Shown here: piece by piece, positions 25,856-34,651 of the stretch
Position numbering within the stretch: position 1 is the first letter of the stretch
Layout of the letters: every line of letters starts with the position of its first letter
Assembly: GCF_965225875.1 (NCBI RefSeq)
Contig: NZ_CBDDBS010000002.1
Span: 2,294,001 to 2,358,000 of the forward strand
DNA: 64,000 bases
From: Haliscomenobacter sp965225875
Lineage (GTDB): Bacteria; Bacteroidota; Bacteroidia; Chitinophagales; Saprospiraceae
Direction: 5' to 3'
The notes under the pieces: model-generated
What the model was told of the DNA's origin: nothing
Seen by the model: only the letters and a program-made list of their open reading frames with translations
Database searches by the model: none
Position numbers and translations under genes: made by a program

Positions 25856-26659
25856 CTAAACTTCATTTTTTTTCAAAAAACTTTCCATCACTTTTCGATT
25901 GTGCTCTAAATGATGTAGTTGTAACTCAGCAGCACCGGAGGTAAAGGGATCAATGCCTTGTAAAATTTGCATACGGAGGTCAAAAAGATGCTCTTTGTCC
26001 CCTTTTTCCGCAGCCTTGACCATGTCAATTTTGACCGCCTCTTCCTGAAATTTTTGTTGGGGGTTAAACACGGCGTTCAACTCCGAACATTGGTGGCAAG
26101 TCCCTTCCTTATTGATCAAGGCACAACGCCCTTCAAATATGCTGATCATTTTGGTCCTAGCGGTATGTAGGTAATATTTGACCATGGCCTCGCTGGTGTC
26201 CACAATTTGTAAGATTTCGGCAACCTTAAAATCGTACACTTCCTTGAGCAGAAGGCAGATTTGCTGCTCCAGCGGCAGTGATTTGGCGATGCAAGTAAAA
26301 CAAAAAGCAATGTGTTCCTTGATTTCGAAAGTGCCTTGGGTGGAGCTGTGGCGGATCTGCATGGCTTCCTGAAAGAACTGAAGGTTAGACAAAGCCGCCG
26401 TTTTACAGATATCGGTTACGTCTTCCGTCCAGCGTTTTTTAGCCCTAATATTGTCTTTAGCTAGATTGGCAGCGATCGAAAATATCCAGGTTTTGAGCGA
26501 AGAATCGCCCCGTAAGCTCTCAATTTTTTCAGCTGCCTTGAGGTAGGTATCCTGAACAATGTCTTCGGCATCAGCTACACTGGCCGTGATCCTGAGGATA
26601 AAGGATTTGAGCTGACCCTGGATTTGTTCAAATTCGGTGTTTAGGTGGGTGCTGGACAT
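25856..26659 (-). CDS. ECF RNA polymerase sigma factor with cysteine-bearing C-terminal extension
   Basis: This is a sigma-70 family factor of the extracytoplasmic-function type. Sigma region 2 is visible as VADAEDIVQDTYLKAAEKIESLRG with a following SSLKTWIFSIAANLAKDNIRAKKR, and region 4 as SLPLEQQICLLLKEVYDFKVAEIL. An extension of about 75 residues follows, including GRCALINKEGTCHQCSEL (three cysteines). Standard ECF factors end at about 170-190 residues, so the 267-residue length is longer than usual. The cysteine tail could sense metal or redox state in the absence of an adjacent anti-sigma gene, but this is inference. Confidence 0.87.
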   Translation of the reverse strand: MSSTHLNTEFEQIQGQLKSFILRITASVADAEDIVQDTYLKAAEKIESLRGDSSLKTWIFSIAANLAKDNIRAKKRWTEDVTDICKTAALSNLQFFQEAMQIRHSSTQGTFEIKEHIAFCFTCIAKSLPLEQQICLLLKEVYDFKVAEILQIVDTSEAMVKYYLHTARTKMISIFEGRCALINKEGTCHQCSELNAVFNPQQKFQEEAVKIDMVKAAEKGDKEHLFDLRMQILQGIDPFTSGAAELQLHHLEHNRKVMESFLKKNEV

Positions 26660-26730
26660 GGGTATCTAGGTTTTTGCAAAATTTTAATGCCAGTAGAAAT
26701 AATACTAAAATGAAGAGATTTAATCCATTG

Positions 26731-27714
26731 TTAACCTACAATCTGATCCAACCACCAATTGGCCCTGGCCCCACTGGCGCCACTACTCGGGCAAGTCCCC
26801 TCCCCTCGCAATTCCTCCACGATGCTTTGAATCAAGGGTTGTTGCACATGCTCCGGGTAAGGAATGGGGTATTCCTCTGAACCCTCCACCGTTTCCACCC
26901 GAATGGGTGAATCGTTGAAAAAAGCAAAGCTGATTTTGCCTTTTGAACCGATGATCTGGGTTTCATCCGTACGTTGTTCGGGATTGACCGTGAAGCACCA
27001 GGTGCCGGAGCCCATCACGCCACAAGCAAACTCAAAATTGGCCACCACCATATCATCCGCAGTGTAAAGCCCAGCCTGGTTGCGCGCCATCCCTTGCACC
27101 TGATAAATATCTCCAAACAAATACTCCAAAAAATCCACTTGATGGGAGGCCAGATCGTGAAAATGTCCCCCACCGGAAATCTCAGGGTTTACCCGCCAAC
27201 GGGGTTGGGGATTTTCCGCAATTTCCTCGGCTTGTGGTGGATTGTGTACACGCAGGTGCACAAAGCGGATGTCGCCAATGACCCCGGATTGTACCAATTC
27301 CTGAATTTTGAGAAAATTGGGCAAGGAACGCCGATAATAGGCTACAAAAAGGGGCATCCCGGTTTCCTGGCTCACCTGATTCATCGCCGCACACTCGGCG
27401 CTGTTCATGGCCATCGGTTTTTCCACATATACTGCCTTGCCCGCACGCATGGCCCGGATGGCGTAGTCAGCGTGCACATTGGGGGGAGTTGCAATGTAGA
27501 TGGCGTTGACTTCGGGGTCTTGCAGCAGGGCATCCACATCGTCATACCAGCGGGGCACCTGGTGGCGTTGGGCATAATCCGCGGCTTTATCGCGGTCGCG
27601 GGCCATCACCGCCACCAGGGTAGAATGAGGAGTTTTGCTGAATGCCGGGCCACTTTTTTTCTCGGTTACGTTTCCGCAGCCGATCATGCCCCAGTAGATG
27701 TGGGATAAAGACAT
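26731..27714 (-). CDS. Gfo/Idh/MocA family oxidoreductase
   Basis: This is an NAD(P)-dependent sugar-type oxidoreductase. The Rossmann motif is WGMIGCGNVTEKKSGPAF, the cofactor-ribose strand is TLVAVMARDRDKA, and the conserved catalytic-lysine phrase is VYVEKPMAMN. Length (about 327) matches the family. The frame continues 32 codons upstream through a palindromic repeat, and that part (GQPPRVALTI and beyond) is repeat-derived, so ATG 27714 was chosen. The substrate is unknown and the neighbours (an ECF sigma factor and an MFS carrier) do not identify it. Confidence 0.85.
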   Translation of the reverse strand: MSLSHIYWGMIGCGNVTEKKSGPAFSKTPHSTLVAVMARDRDKAADYAQRHQVPRWYDDVDALLQDPEVNAIYIATPPNVHADYAIRAMRAGKAVYVEKPMAMNSAECAAMNQVSQETGMPLFVAYYRRSLPNFLKIQELVQSGVIGDIRFVHLRVHNPPQAEEIAENPQPRWRVNPEISGGGHFHDLASHQVDFLEYLFGDIYQVQGMARNQAGLYTADDMVVANFEFACGVMGSGTWCFTVNPEQRTDETQIIGSKGKISFAFFNDSPIRVETVEGSEEYPIPYPEHVQQPLIQSIVEELRGEGTCPSSGASGARANWWLDQIVG

Positions 27715-27726
27715 GTTATTTATGTA

Positions 27727-27839
27727 GGGGCAACCCTTTGTGGTTGCCCCACCGCTAAAATAGCAAAGAATAATCGTAAGGGCAACCCTAGGTGGTTGCC
27801 CCTCACCCAAATCGTAGGGGCAACCACCTAGGGTTGCCC
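27727..27839. repeat. Double palindrome with GGGGCAACC arms
   Basis: One hairpin pairs GGGGCAACC (27727-27735) with GGTTGCCCC (27742-27750). A second, perfect 24-base inverted repeat (27780-27803 and 27816-27839) with a 12-base loop follows. The right arm stops one base short of the MFS stop codon. The element supplies the apparent upstream extension of the oxidoreductase frame. Confidence 0.88.
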
Positions 27840-29069
27840 CTACGGTTTGGCAATGGCCAACTTATCTTTTTCCAGGTGCCGGAAATTGGTATACCCCAAA
27901 TACACACAAAACAGCAAGGTCACAATGCTCATGTAACCTACCCAGTTGTAATGGATTAATTTTCCGCTCTCAGGGTCTTTGGTCACAATAAACCCAGCTA
28001 CCAAAGCCGCCAGGCCACTACCCAACTGCTGCAAACTGCTGTTGAAACTCTGAAAGCTACCTCTGTGCTCCGGATTCACCACACTGGTGATCATTGCGCT
28101 GGAGGTCACACCCCGACCAGTTGCCACCGAAAACCAGAGTCCAAACAAAATCAACACCGGAATATAGGCCTCTAAGGGCGGCAAGTTGGTAATGACAAAA
28201 ACCATCGGTAGCGCCGAAAAAGTACAAATCATAAAAATGAACACCTTCCCGTGAATATCCGACAGCCGTCCCAAAATGTTGGAAGCAAAAAAGGCCGCAA
28301 CCCCGCCAACGAGATATATTAAAGGTGTAATGTTTTTGGAAAAACCAACATTAAACTCCATGAAGGGATTGATGAAGGGAATGATGGAAAAATGTCCAAA
28401 CATGATCAATCCACTAAAAAGTAAGGCGGTGTATTGGCGGCGATCCGCAAAAACATTCGTGATGACGCTCCACTTGCTGTGTCGTTCGGCCCCCTCAGGT
28501 TGGATATGCCCCGTCATATTGGGCAAGTAGCGGATCAACAAGGGAATCAATACAATCCCCAGAATGCCTACCAACAAAAATGGAGCATGCCAGGAAATCA
28601 AATTGGCCAAATACAAGGCAAAAGGTACCCCAAAAGTGGAAGCCAGCGCAAAGGCCGACATGATGGCCCCCATTGCAGCCCCCCGCCGCTCGTAAGGGAA
28701 ACTATCTGCTACGATGGACAGTACCTGTGCCCCAATCAGACCCCCGAACAAGCCAGCAACGGTTCGAGCTATAAATAAGGTGATGAATGTAGGAGCAAGG
28801 CCGCAGGCAATGGTACCGATCAAAAAGCCCATGTATGCATACAGCAATACTTTTTTGCGGTCGTAACGATCCACAAAAAAAGCAGCACCAAAGCCAGACA
28901 CCGCTGCGCTGATGGTATATGCTGAAACCAGGATCGAAAATTGCTTGGGTGACAAGTCAAAATAAGGCATCAGGTAATTCCCCAAGGGCATCAAGATCAT
29001 AAAATCAAGGATGTGGGTAAAGTTCAAGGCAGCTAAAAGGATCAGGATAATCCGCTCTTTCCAATTCAT
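27840..29069 (-). CDS. MFS transporter
   Basis: This is a 12-helix major facilitator superfamily carrier. Loop 2-3 carries the motif A-like DRYDRKKVLLYAY, TM4 has ARTVAGLFGGLIGAQ and loop 4-5 PYERRGAAMGAI. The C-terminal half repeats the pattern with GRLSDIHGKVFIF. The sequence resembles drug/sugar efflux MFS proteins of Bacteroidota; substrate unknown. The 409-residue length is typical. It lies in the same orientation as the Gfo/Idh gene downstream, separated by a strong double palindrome, so the two may not be cotranscribed. Confidence 0.87.
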   Translation of the reverse strand: MNWKERIILILLAALNFTHILDFMILMPLGNYLMPYFDLSPKQFSILVSAYTISAAVSGFGAAFFVDRYDRKKVLLYAYMGFLIGTIACGLAPTFITLFIARTVAGLFGGLIGAQVLSIVADSFPYERRGAAMGAIMSAFALASTFGVPFALYLANLISWHAPFLLVGILGIVLIPLLIRYLPNMTGHIQPEGAERHSKWSVITNVFADRRQYTALLFSGLIMFGHFSIIPFINPFMEFNVGFSKNITPLIYLVGGVAAFFASNILGRLSDIHGKVFIFMICTFSALPMVFVITNLPPLEAYIPVLILFGLWFSVATGRGVTSSAMITSVVNPEHRGSFQSFNSSLQQLGSGLAALVAGFIVTKDPESGKLIHYNWVGYMSIVTLLFCVYLGYTNFRHLEKDKLAIAKP

Positions 29070-29218
29070 AATGTAGTAGTTGTGTTCGGGTATATAAATC
29101 GAGATAAGGATAGGAACACGAAAAATCAGTTTCCGGTTTCATTCCTATTCAAGTCTTTCGCATTTCCTACCTGTACATACACTTTTTTCTGAAACAGTCA
29201 AATATTTTTTATCCGAGT

Positions 29219-29244
29219 GTGGAAAAGATGTTAGTCTTTTCCAC
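29219..29244. promoter_or_regulatory. Perfect hairpin upstream of nrdJ
   Basis: GTGGAAAAGA and TCTTTTCCAC form a perfect 10-base stem with loop TGTTAG, followed by AGTTTTGTTTT. It lies 64 bases before the nrdJ start codon. It could be an attenuator or an operator. It is not a recognisable NrdR box or cobalamin riboswitch. Confidence 0.45.
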
Positions 29245-29308
29245 AGTTTTGTTTTGGTTTAGTGTAAAAAAAGAGGGAAATTGGACTCCTGATTAAACCA
29301 AAAGTTTT

Positions 29309-31906
29309 ATGATAGCCAAAGACCAAGAGAACATCACGCAACTACAAACCTATTCTTTCGAAGAGGCAGTTGCCGCAAGCACGGAATATTTTAAAGGCGA
29401 CAGCCTTGCCGCCAACGTATGGGTAAACAAGTATGCCTTAAAGGATTCCTTTGGCAATATTTATGAGAAAACACCGGAGGACATGCACCGACGCATCGCC
29501 CGTGAGATCGCGCGCATCGAGTCCAAGTATCCTAACCCATTGAGTGAAGAAGCAGCCTACGATTTGTTGAAAGATTTTGCCTACATCGTGCCTCAAGGTA
29601 GTCCGATGGCAGGCATTGGCAATAACCTGCAGGTATCCTCGCTTTCCAACTGTTTTGTGATTGGCAACTTTGCCGATTCCTACGGTGGGATCATCCGTAC
29701 CGATGAAGAACAGGTGCAACTCATGAAACGCCGCGGTGGTGTAGGGCACGATTTGTCCCACATCCGCCCCAAGGGTAGCCCAGTGATGAACTCGGCCCTG
29801 AGCTCTACCGGGATCGTACCCTTCATGGAGCGCTACTCCAATTCCACCCGCGAAGTGGCTCAGGATGGCCGCCGCGGTGCACTGATGCTGAGTGTATCCA
29901 GCAAGCACCCCGATGCCGAAGCTTTCATCGACGCCAAACTGGAGCAAGGCAAAGTAACCGGTGCCAACGTATCCGTCCGCATCGACGACGAATTTATGCG
30001 CGCCGCCATGAGTGGCACACCTTATAAGCAGCAGTTCCCGGTCGATTCGCCCAATCCCAAAATGACCAAGGAGATCGATGCTTCGGCCCTTTGGGACAAA
30101 ATCATCTACAACGCCTGGAAATCTGCAGAGCCGGGGGTATTGTTCTGGGATACCGTGATTCGGGAATCCGTGCCAGATTGTTATGCTGATCTGGGCTACC
30201 GTACCAGCTCAACCAATCCTTGTGGCGAAATTCCCCTTTCTCCCTACGACAGCTGCCGCCTTTTGGCGCTGAACTTGTACAGCTACGTTGAAAAGCCCTT
30301 CACCCCTGAAGCACGTTTCAACTTCGAAAAATTTGCGGAACATGCTCAATTGGCCCAGCGCATCATGGACGATATCATCGACATGGAGATGGAAAAAATT
30401 GACCGCATCATCGAAAAAATTGAAAAAGACCCGGAAGCCCGCGACCTGAAAGAGGTGGAATACGAGCTTTGGAATAAGGTACGCACCGCTTGTATCGGCG
30501 GTCGCCGTACGGGTGTGGGCATCACCGCTGAGGGCGATACCCTGGCCGCATTGGGTTTGCGCTATGGCAGCGACGAAGGCATCGAAATGTCTGTAAAAAT
30601 TCACCAATGCCTGGCCGTTAATGCCTACCGCGCTTCGGTAGACATGGCGCGTGACCGTGGAGCTTTCCCCATTTACGATACCCAGCGGGAGGCGAACAAT
30701 CCGTTCATCCAGCGCATTGCGGCTGCCGATCCACAGTTGTACGCCGATATGCAGCGCTATGGTCGCCGCAACATCGCACTGCTGACCATCGCACCTACGG
30801 GCACCACCAGTTTGATGACCCAAACGACTTCAGGGATCGAACCTGTATTTATGGTGAGCTACAAGCGCCGCCGGAAGGTGAACCCCAACGACAAAGATGT
30901 CAAAGTGGCCTTTATCGATGAGGTGGGCGACCACTGGGAAGAATACAACGTGTTCCACCACAAATTCCTCGATTGGCTCCAGCAAAACGGCTACAATGTA
31001 GACGAGGTAACCAAAATGAGCGCCGAGGAACTGCAACCGATCATCGAAAAGTCGCCTTACCATAAGGCCAGTGCCAACGATGTAGACTGGGTACAAAAGG
31101 TAAAAATGCAGGGTGCCATCCAAAAATGGGTGGATCACTCCATCAGCGTAACGGTCAACATCCCCGAAGATACTTCCGTGGACATGGTCAAGCGCATTTA
31201 CCAAACGGCCTGGGAAGAAGGTTGCAAGGGTTGCACCATTTACCGCGACGGTTCTCGCTCTGGTGTGTTGATCTCTTCGGAGAAAAAAGACAAAAAAGAC
31301 AAAAAAGGTAGCAACGGCCAGTCTTCCAATGGCAATGGCCACGCCAAGTTTGGGGAAGCTCACTATCCCGAGCGCCCCGATCGCCTGGAAGCAAAAATTG
31401 TACGCTTCATGAACAACGACAAGCAGTGGATCGCCGTAATCGGTCTGCTGGAAGGTCGCCCTTATGAAGTTTTCACTGGCGCTGCTATCGATACCTTCAA
31501 ACTGCCACCTTACGTGGAAACGGGCTGGGTCAACAAAGCCAAAGGTGAAGATGGCCGCAACCGCTACGACTTCCAGTTCATGGATCGTGACGGCTACCGC
31601 GTGACCATCGAAGGCCTCAGCCGCAGCTTCAATAAGGAATATTGGAACTACGCCAAACTGATCTCCGGCGTGCTCCGCCTGGGTATGCCCATCCAAAAAG
31701 TGGTCGACCTAGTCGAAGGCCTCAATGCCGACGAGGATTACATCAACACCTGGAAAAACGGGGTGGTTCGCGCGCTAAAAACGCTGGTGCCCGATGGGAC
31801 AAAAGCAGCGAAAGCAGAGTGCCCATCGTGCGGGGATGCACATGGATTGGTGTATAAGGAGGGATGTTTGAGTTGTGTGAGTTGTGGGTATTCGAAGTGT
31901 AATTGA
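29309..31906 (+). CDS. nrdJ: Adenosylcobalamin-dependent ribonucleoside-diphosphate reductase (class II)
   Basis: This enzyme makes deoxyribonucleotides without oxygen, using B12. The 865-residue chain has the N-terminal VNKYALKDSFGN, the SNCFVIGN strand with the first active-site cysteine, the central NPCGEIPLSPYDSC loop with the radical cysteine (about residue 303) and the later IAPTGTTSLMTQTTSGIEP. The DGSRSGVLIS segment ends the catalytic core. A linker rich in charged residues leads to a C-terminal domain ending in CPSCGDAHGLVYKEGC plus CVSCGYSKC, a zinc ribbon expected to deliver reducing equivalents. It is monocistronic with a strong terminator, and dependence on cobalamin supply is implied. 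Confidence 0.95.
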   Translation: MIAKDQENITQLQTYSFEEAVAASTEYFKGDSLAANVWVNKYALKDSFGNIYEKTPEDMHRRIAREIARIESKYPNPLSEEAAYDLLKDFAYIVPQGSPMAGIGNNLQVSSLSNCFVIGNFADSYGGIIRTDEEQVQLMKRRGGVGHDLSHIRPKGSPVMNSALSSTGIVPFMERYSNSTREVAQDGRRGALMLSVSSKHPDAEAFIDAKLEQGKVTGANVSVRIDDEFMRAAMSGTPYKQQFPVDSPNPKMTKEIDASALWDKIIYNAWKSAEPGVLFWDTVIRESVPDCYADLGYRTSSTNPCGEIPLSPYDSCRLLALNLYSYVEKPFTPEARFNFEKFAEHAQLAQRIMDDIIDMEMEKIDRIIEKIEKDPEARDLKEVEYELWNKVRTACIGGRRTGVGITAEGDTLAALGLRYGSDEGIEMSVKIHQCLAVNAYRASVDMARDRGAFPIYDTQREANNPFIQRIAAADPQLYADMQRYGRRNIALLTIAPTGTTSLMTQTTSGIEPVFMVSYKRRRKVNPNDKDVKVAFIDEVGDHWEEYNVFHHKFLDWLQQNGYNVDEVTKMSAEELQPIIEKSPYHKASANDVDWVQKVKMQGAIQKWVDHSISVTVNIPEDTSVDMVKRIYQTAWEEGCKGCTIYRDGSRSGVLISSEKKDKKDKKGSNGQSSNGNGHAKFGEAHYPERPDRLEAKIVRFMNNDKQWIAVIGLLEGRPYEVFTGAAIDTFKLPPYVETGWVNKAKGEDGRNRYDFQFMDRDGYRVTIEGLSRSFNKEYWNYAKLISGVLRLGMPIQKVVDLVEGLNADEDYINTWKNGVVRALKTLVPDGTKAAKAECPSCGDAHGLVYKEGCLSCVSCGYSKCN

Positions 31907-31924
31907 TTGAATATCATAAAGAAG

Positions 31925-31960
31925 GCCGGGTTACTCAGAGGAGTGATCCGGCTTTTCTTT
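31925..31960 (+). terminator. Rho-independent terminator after nrdJ
   Basis: The 12-base arms GCCGGGTTACTC and GAGTGATCCGGC have an AGAG loop and one mismatch, and are followed by TTTTCTTTATTT. They start 18 bases after the nrdJ stop codon. Confidence 0.88.
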
Positions 31961-31993
31961 ATTTAGACGATTAGAATAGCAAATATTGCCGTT

Positions 31994-32362
31994 TTACCAA
32001 TCTCTCCATTCATCGGCAATTCCCTCCCCATCTGCATAGTCCTCGGGATTTAAGTTTGCTGCTGCGGTAATCGCATCCAATAAATCACACAATTCTTCAC
32101 GTTCTCCTGTTTCTATCAAGACATGGTCTAGTTCTTCATTCAACGCATTCAGAGCTTCCACGGAGATTCTAAATTGCTCAACTTTTTGAGCTTTTGGTGC
32201 ATCTTCACCCAATTGTATAAGGCCATCAATCAAATCATCTAATATCGCTTGCGCCGCCATACAATTCTCCTGCGTGTATTGCTCCATAATAGGGAAATTA
32301 GCCTGCCATTTTTGGAATGGATAATGTGATTTAGTAGCAAGTAATTGTTCGGCATAAGACAT
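31994..32362 (-). CDS. Small acidic protein of unknown function
   Basis: This is a 122-residue, helix-rich, acidic protein (MSYAEQLLATKSHYPFQKW ... EREELCDLLDAITAAANLN ... GEGIADEWRDW). No signal, membrane helix or catalytic motif is present. It may belong to one of the Bacteroidota small helical families often found near toxins or immunity genes, but nothing in the sequence decides this. It is convergent with nrdJ and lies just before the REP cluster. Confidence 0.6.
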   Translation of the reverse strand: MSYAEQLLATKSHYPFQKWQANFPIMEQYTQENCMAAQAILDDLIDGLIQLGEDAPKAQKVEQFRISVEALNALNEELDHVLIETGEREELCDLLDAITAAANLNPEDYADGEGIADEWRDW

Positions 32363-32460
32363 TTGAAGGCTGTTTTGAGGTTAAAAAGAGATGAAAAATT
32401 AGAATAAATTTATTCAACAATCAATATGTGCCTAAAAAATTGTTAGAATCCTTTGGTTGG

Positions 32461-33152
32461 GAAATTCAACCGCTCCCGCGGTTGCCGCCCACACCAACCA
32501 TTTCCTTGTCCCCGGACGACCGGGGCTACGGTGAATTCAACCGCTCCCGCGGTTACCGCCCACACCAACCATTTCCTTGTCCCCGGGCGACCGGGGCTAT
32601 GGTGAATTCAACCGCTACCGCGGTTTGTAGCAACTAAAAATTCGAGGGCATGGTCATCCCATTTTGGTGGAGATCACACACTCAAATTGAGCATAAACCG
32701 CTCACCATCAAACCTCCCGAGAATCGCGGTAGCGATTCAATTCACCATAGCCCCGGTCGTCCGGGGTAAAATAGGCAACTCGGGCTTCCACAACCGCGGC
32801 AGCGGTTGAACCATAGAGATTCGCAACACCAAAACACAACAAAATTCGATGTCCAATGGAGATTCAAACACCCTGAGAATCAATTCAACCGCTCCCGCGG
32901 TTGCCGCCCACCCCCAACCATTCCTTGTCCCCGGACGACCGGGGCTATGGTGAATTCAACCGCTCCGCGGTTTGAAGCGACAAAAAATCGAGGGCATGGT
33001 CATCCCATTTTGGTGGAGATCACACACGAAAATCGAGCATAAACCACTCACCATCAAAGATCTCGAGAATCGCGGTAGCGATTCAATTCACCATAGCCCC
33101 GGTCGTCCGGGGTAAAATGTTCGGTCAATGTTTCACAACCGCGGATGCGGTT
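32461..33152. repeat. REP-like hairpin cluster next to RAYT gene
   Basis: About 690 bases with no credible gene are packed with short perfect hairpins with 3-4-base loops. Type A is AACCGC/GCGGTT at 32468, 32539, 32610, 32792, 32887, 32958 and 33137. Type B is CCCCGG/CCGGGG at 32510, 32581, 32751, 32929 and 33097. Type C is GAATCGC/GCGATTC at 32721 and 33067. Loop sequences vary while stems are kept (TCCC, TACC, GGCA, GGAT; ACGA, GCGA, TCGT), and orientation flips along the array. A 71-base unit is tandem at 32468-32625, and a block recurs at an offset of 346 bases (32645 and 32991). The neighbouring transposase gene points to REP sequences. Confidence 0.88.
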
Positions 33153-33172
33153 GAACTCACCATCAGCCCCAT

Positions 33173-33619
33173 TCAATCCAAGTATTTTTCATCAAAATCA
33201 ACCTCATACTCGGTCAATAACTCAATCAATTCCTCTCGATAAGTCTTGTGCCGATGGTGCTCCTCCTGATCTTTGATGTATTGCACCAAATCGGCTTTCC
33301 CATGAATAGAGAGGGTAAATGCCCCATAACCATCTTGCCAGCGTTCAAAGCCCGGGAACAGATTTTTCTCCTTGATAAAATCACTACTCGCTAATTTGAT
33401 GTCTTTGACCAAGTCGGCCAGTGCAATAGTAGGGTGAAGATCTAGGGCCAAATGGATATGGTCTTCCACCCCATTAACGCGATACAGGTAGCATTTTTTC
33501 TTCTTCAAAATGCCATAGATGTAATTGAATAACTCTCTCCGATTTTCCTTGACCAAAACAGCTTCCCTGTATTTGGTGCCAAATACGATGTGGTACAAAA
33601 TTTGAGTGTAGGTACGCAT
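33173..33619 (-). CDS. REP-associated tyrosine transposase (RAYT, Y1_Tnp / IS200-like)
   Basis: This 148-residue single-domain HUH endonuclease has the metal-binding HUH motif H54-I-H56 (in VEDHIHLALD) and the catalytic tyrosine Y114 in LVQYIKDQEEHHR. The start MRTYTQILYHIVFGTKY fixes ATG 33619; the frame runs 16 codons upstream without conserved sequence. No IS200-type subterminal ends or second gene are present, but a dense array of REP-like hairpins borders its 3' end and degenerate copies lie on the 5' side. That makes it a likely chromosomal RAYT, which cuts and spreads REP hairpins, rather than an autonomous insertion sequence. Confidence 0.85.
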   Translation of the reverse strand: MRTYTQILYHIVFGTKYREAVLVKENRRELFNYIYGILKKKKCYLYRVNGVEDHIHLALDLHPTIALADLVKDIKLASSDFIKEKNLFPGFERWQDGYGAFTLSIHGKADLVQYIKDQEEHHRHKTYREELIELLTEYEVDFDEKYLD

Positions 33620-33790
33620 GCCTGAAAAAATTTGAATTGAACAACATTGGATTGATCTTGCCCGCAATAGATTGGGGCATGCTGCGATTGCAGCCAGAAA
33701 GGAGCGTAAAGAATAGTTGTTTATTCAGGCAAAAAAGATGTTCAAATGTAAAAGATTCTGGGGGATTTTCCAAAAAGAGTTGCTTTGTAC

Positions 33791-33850
33791 AACCACTACC
33801 GCGGTTAGTAGCCACTAAAATTAGCCTCTACCAACCACGGCAGCAATTCA
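33791..33850. repeat. Degenerate REP-like hairpins on the 5' side of the RAYT gene
   Basis: AACCAC-TACC-GCGGTT at 33791-33806 is a type A hairpin with one mismatch. A poorer copy around 33833-33848 reads AACCACGGCAGCAATT. Its end overlaps the stop codon of the DUF2147 gene. Together with the array at 32461 they bracket the transposase gene. Confidence 0.65.
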
Positions 33851-34279
33851 CTTCACCCGAAACCAGGTCTGTGTCCGATAAATCCCCGTCCAGTGCTTCC
33901 CGCGCACTTTGAGTTCATTCGGTTTGTCGGCTTCCACCCAAACCACGCAGCCGTAGACGTTCCCATTCTGGGGGTCGAGGATGGTTCCGTTTTTCCAGGT
34001 GCCTTCCACTTCCTGCATCCCTTCGATGATGACCATCCCATTTACCGGTTGGCCTTTTTTATCCCCTTTACACTCGTCGCATTTGGCATTGGGTTTGTCG
34101 GTCAGGATTTTGACGATCTTGCCGTACATTTTACCATTTTTTTGGTACACCTCTACGTGTGATTTGGCTTCGCCCGTTTTGTCGTCGATGCTTTTCCAAA
34201 CACCGAAGGGGCTGTTGCTTTGCGCAGTTAAGTTAGTGATGCCAAGTAGCATCAAGAAGCTAAAAAAGCAATACTTCAT
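33848..34279 (-). CDS. DUF2147 family secreted protein
   Basis: A signal peptide (MKYCFFSFLMLLGITNLTAQ) precedes a DUF2147 domain. It has the family sequence FGVWKSIDDKTGEAKSHVEVYQ, a CDECKGDKKG dicysteine motif, GTILDPQNGNVYGCVVWVE and the closing LKVRGKHWTGIYRTQTWFR. Family members are small periplasmic proteins of unknown function, seemingly a beta-sandwich resembling a lipocalin-like barrel. Length of 143 residues is normal. Confidence 0.87.
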   Translation of the reverse strand: MKYCFFSFLMLLGITNLTAQSNSPFGVWKSIDDKTGEAKSHVEVYQKNGKMYGKIVKILTDKPNAKCDECKGDKKGQPVNGMVIIEGMQEVEGTWKNGTILDPQNGNVYGCVVWVEADKPNELKVRGKHWTGIYRTQTWFRVK

Positions 34280-34320
34280 TGGTCAATTTGATTTGGTTAG
34301 TTGTTAGACAAGCGCTTGCG

Positions 34321-34647
34321 CTACCATCCTAATTCCTCCGGGTGCCAGAATACTTCCTTGAAGTTGACTACCCGGTCATTTTCCACTTTAACGCCTTCTG
34401 CTTCCAAAAGTTGTTGCATCAAACTAGGCGGCTTAAAATGCGCACGCCCGCTCAGTTCACCTTTGCTATTGACCACCCGGTGGGCGGGAACATCACCAAA
34501 GGCAGAACAGTTGTTCAAAGCCCAGCCTACCATCCGCGCCGAACCCAGGGCCAAATAATCGGCAATGGCGCCATAACTGCTTACCCGTCCGGGTGGAATC
34601 AGGCGGGTGATGTCAAAAACAAGTTCCTGATAATTTGCTTTAGCCAT
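34321..34647 (-). CDS. Alkyltransferase-like protein (ATL)
   Basis: This is a member of the MGMT/Ogt-like fold that binds O6-alkylguanine lesions and hands them to nucleotide excision repair. The canonical methyltransferase active site PCHRV is changed here to PAHRV (residues 54-58), so the acceptor cysteine is missing, which defines ATL proteins. The DNA-binding part SSYGAIADYLALGSARMVGWAL and the ARG-containing C-terminus are normal. At 108 residues it has only the C-terminal MGMT domain, as expected. It is transcribed with the upstream LAS peptidase gene, whose stop is 4 bases away. Confidence 0.88.
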   Translation of the reverse strand: MAKANYQELVFDITRLIPPGRVSSYGAIADYLALGSARMVGWALNNCSAFGDVPAHRVVNSKGELSGRAHFKPPSLMQQLLEAEGVKVENDRVVNFKEVFWHPEELGW

Positions 34648-34651
34648 ACGG

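Noticed and set aside
30830..31696. Minus-strand frame of 288 codons opposite nrdJ
   Set aside because: nrdJ is certain by motifs; the antisense frame contains no family signature.
32461..33152. Possible CRISPR array
   Set aside because: Repeats are short hairpins with variable loops in both orientations, not identical direct repeats with unique spacers of constant length, and no cas gene is present. A RAYT gene is adjacent instead.
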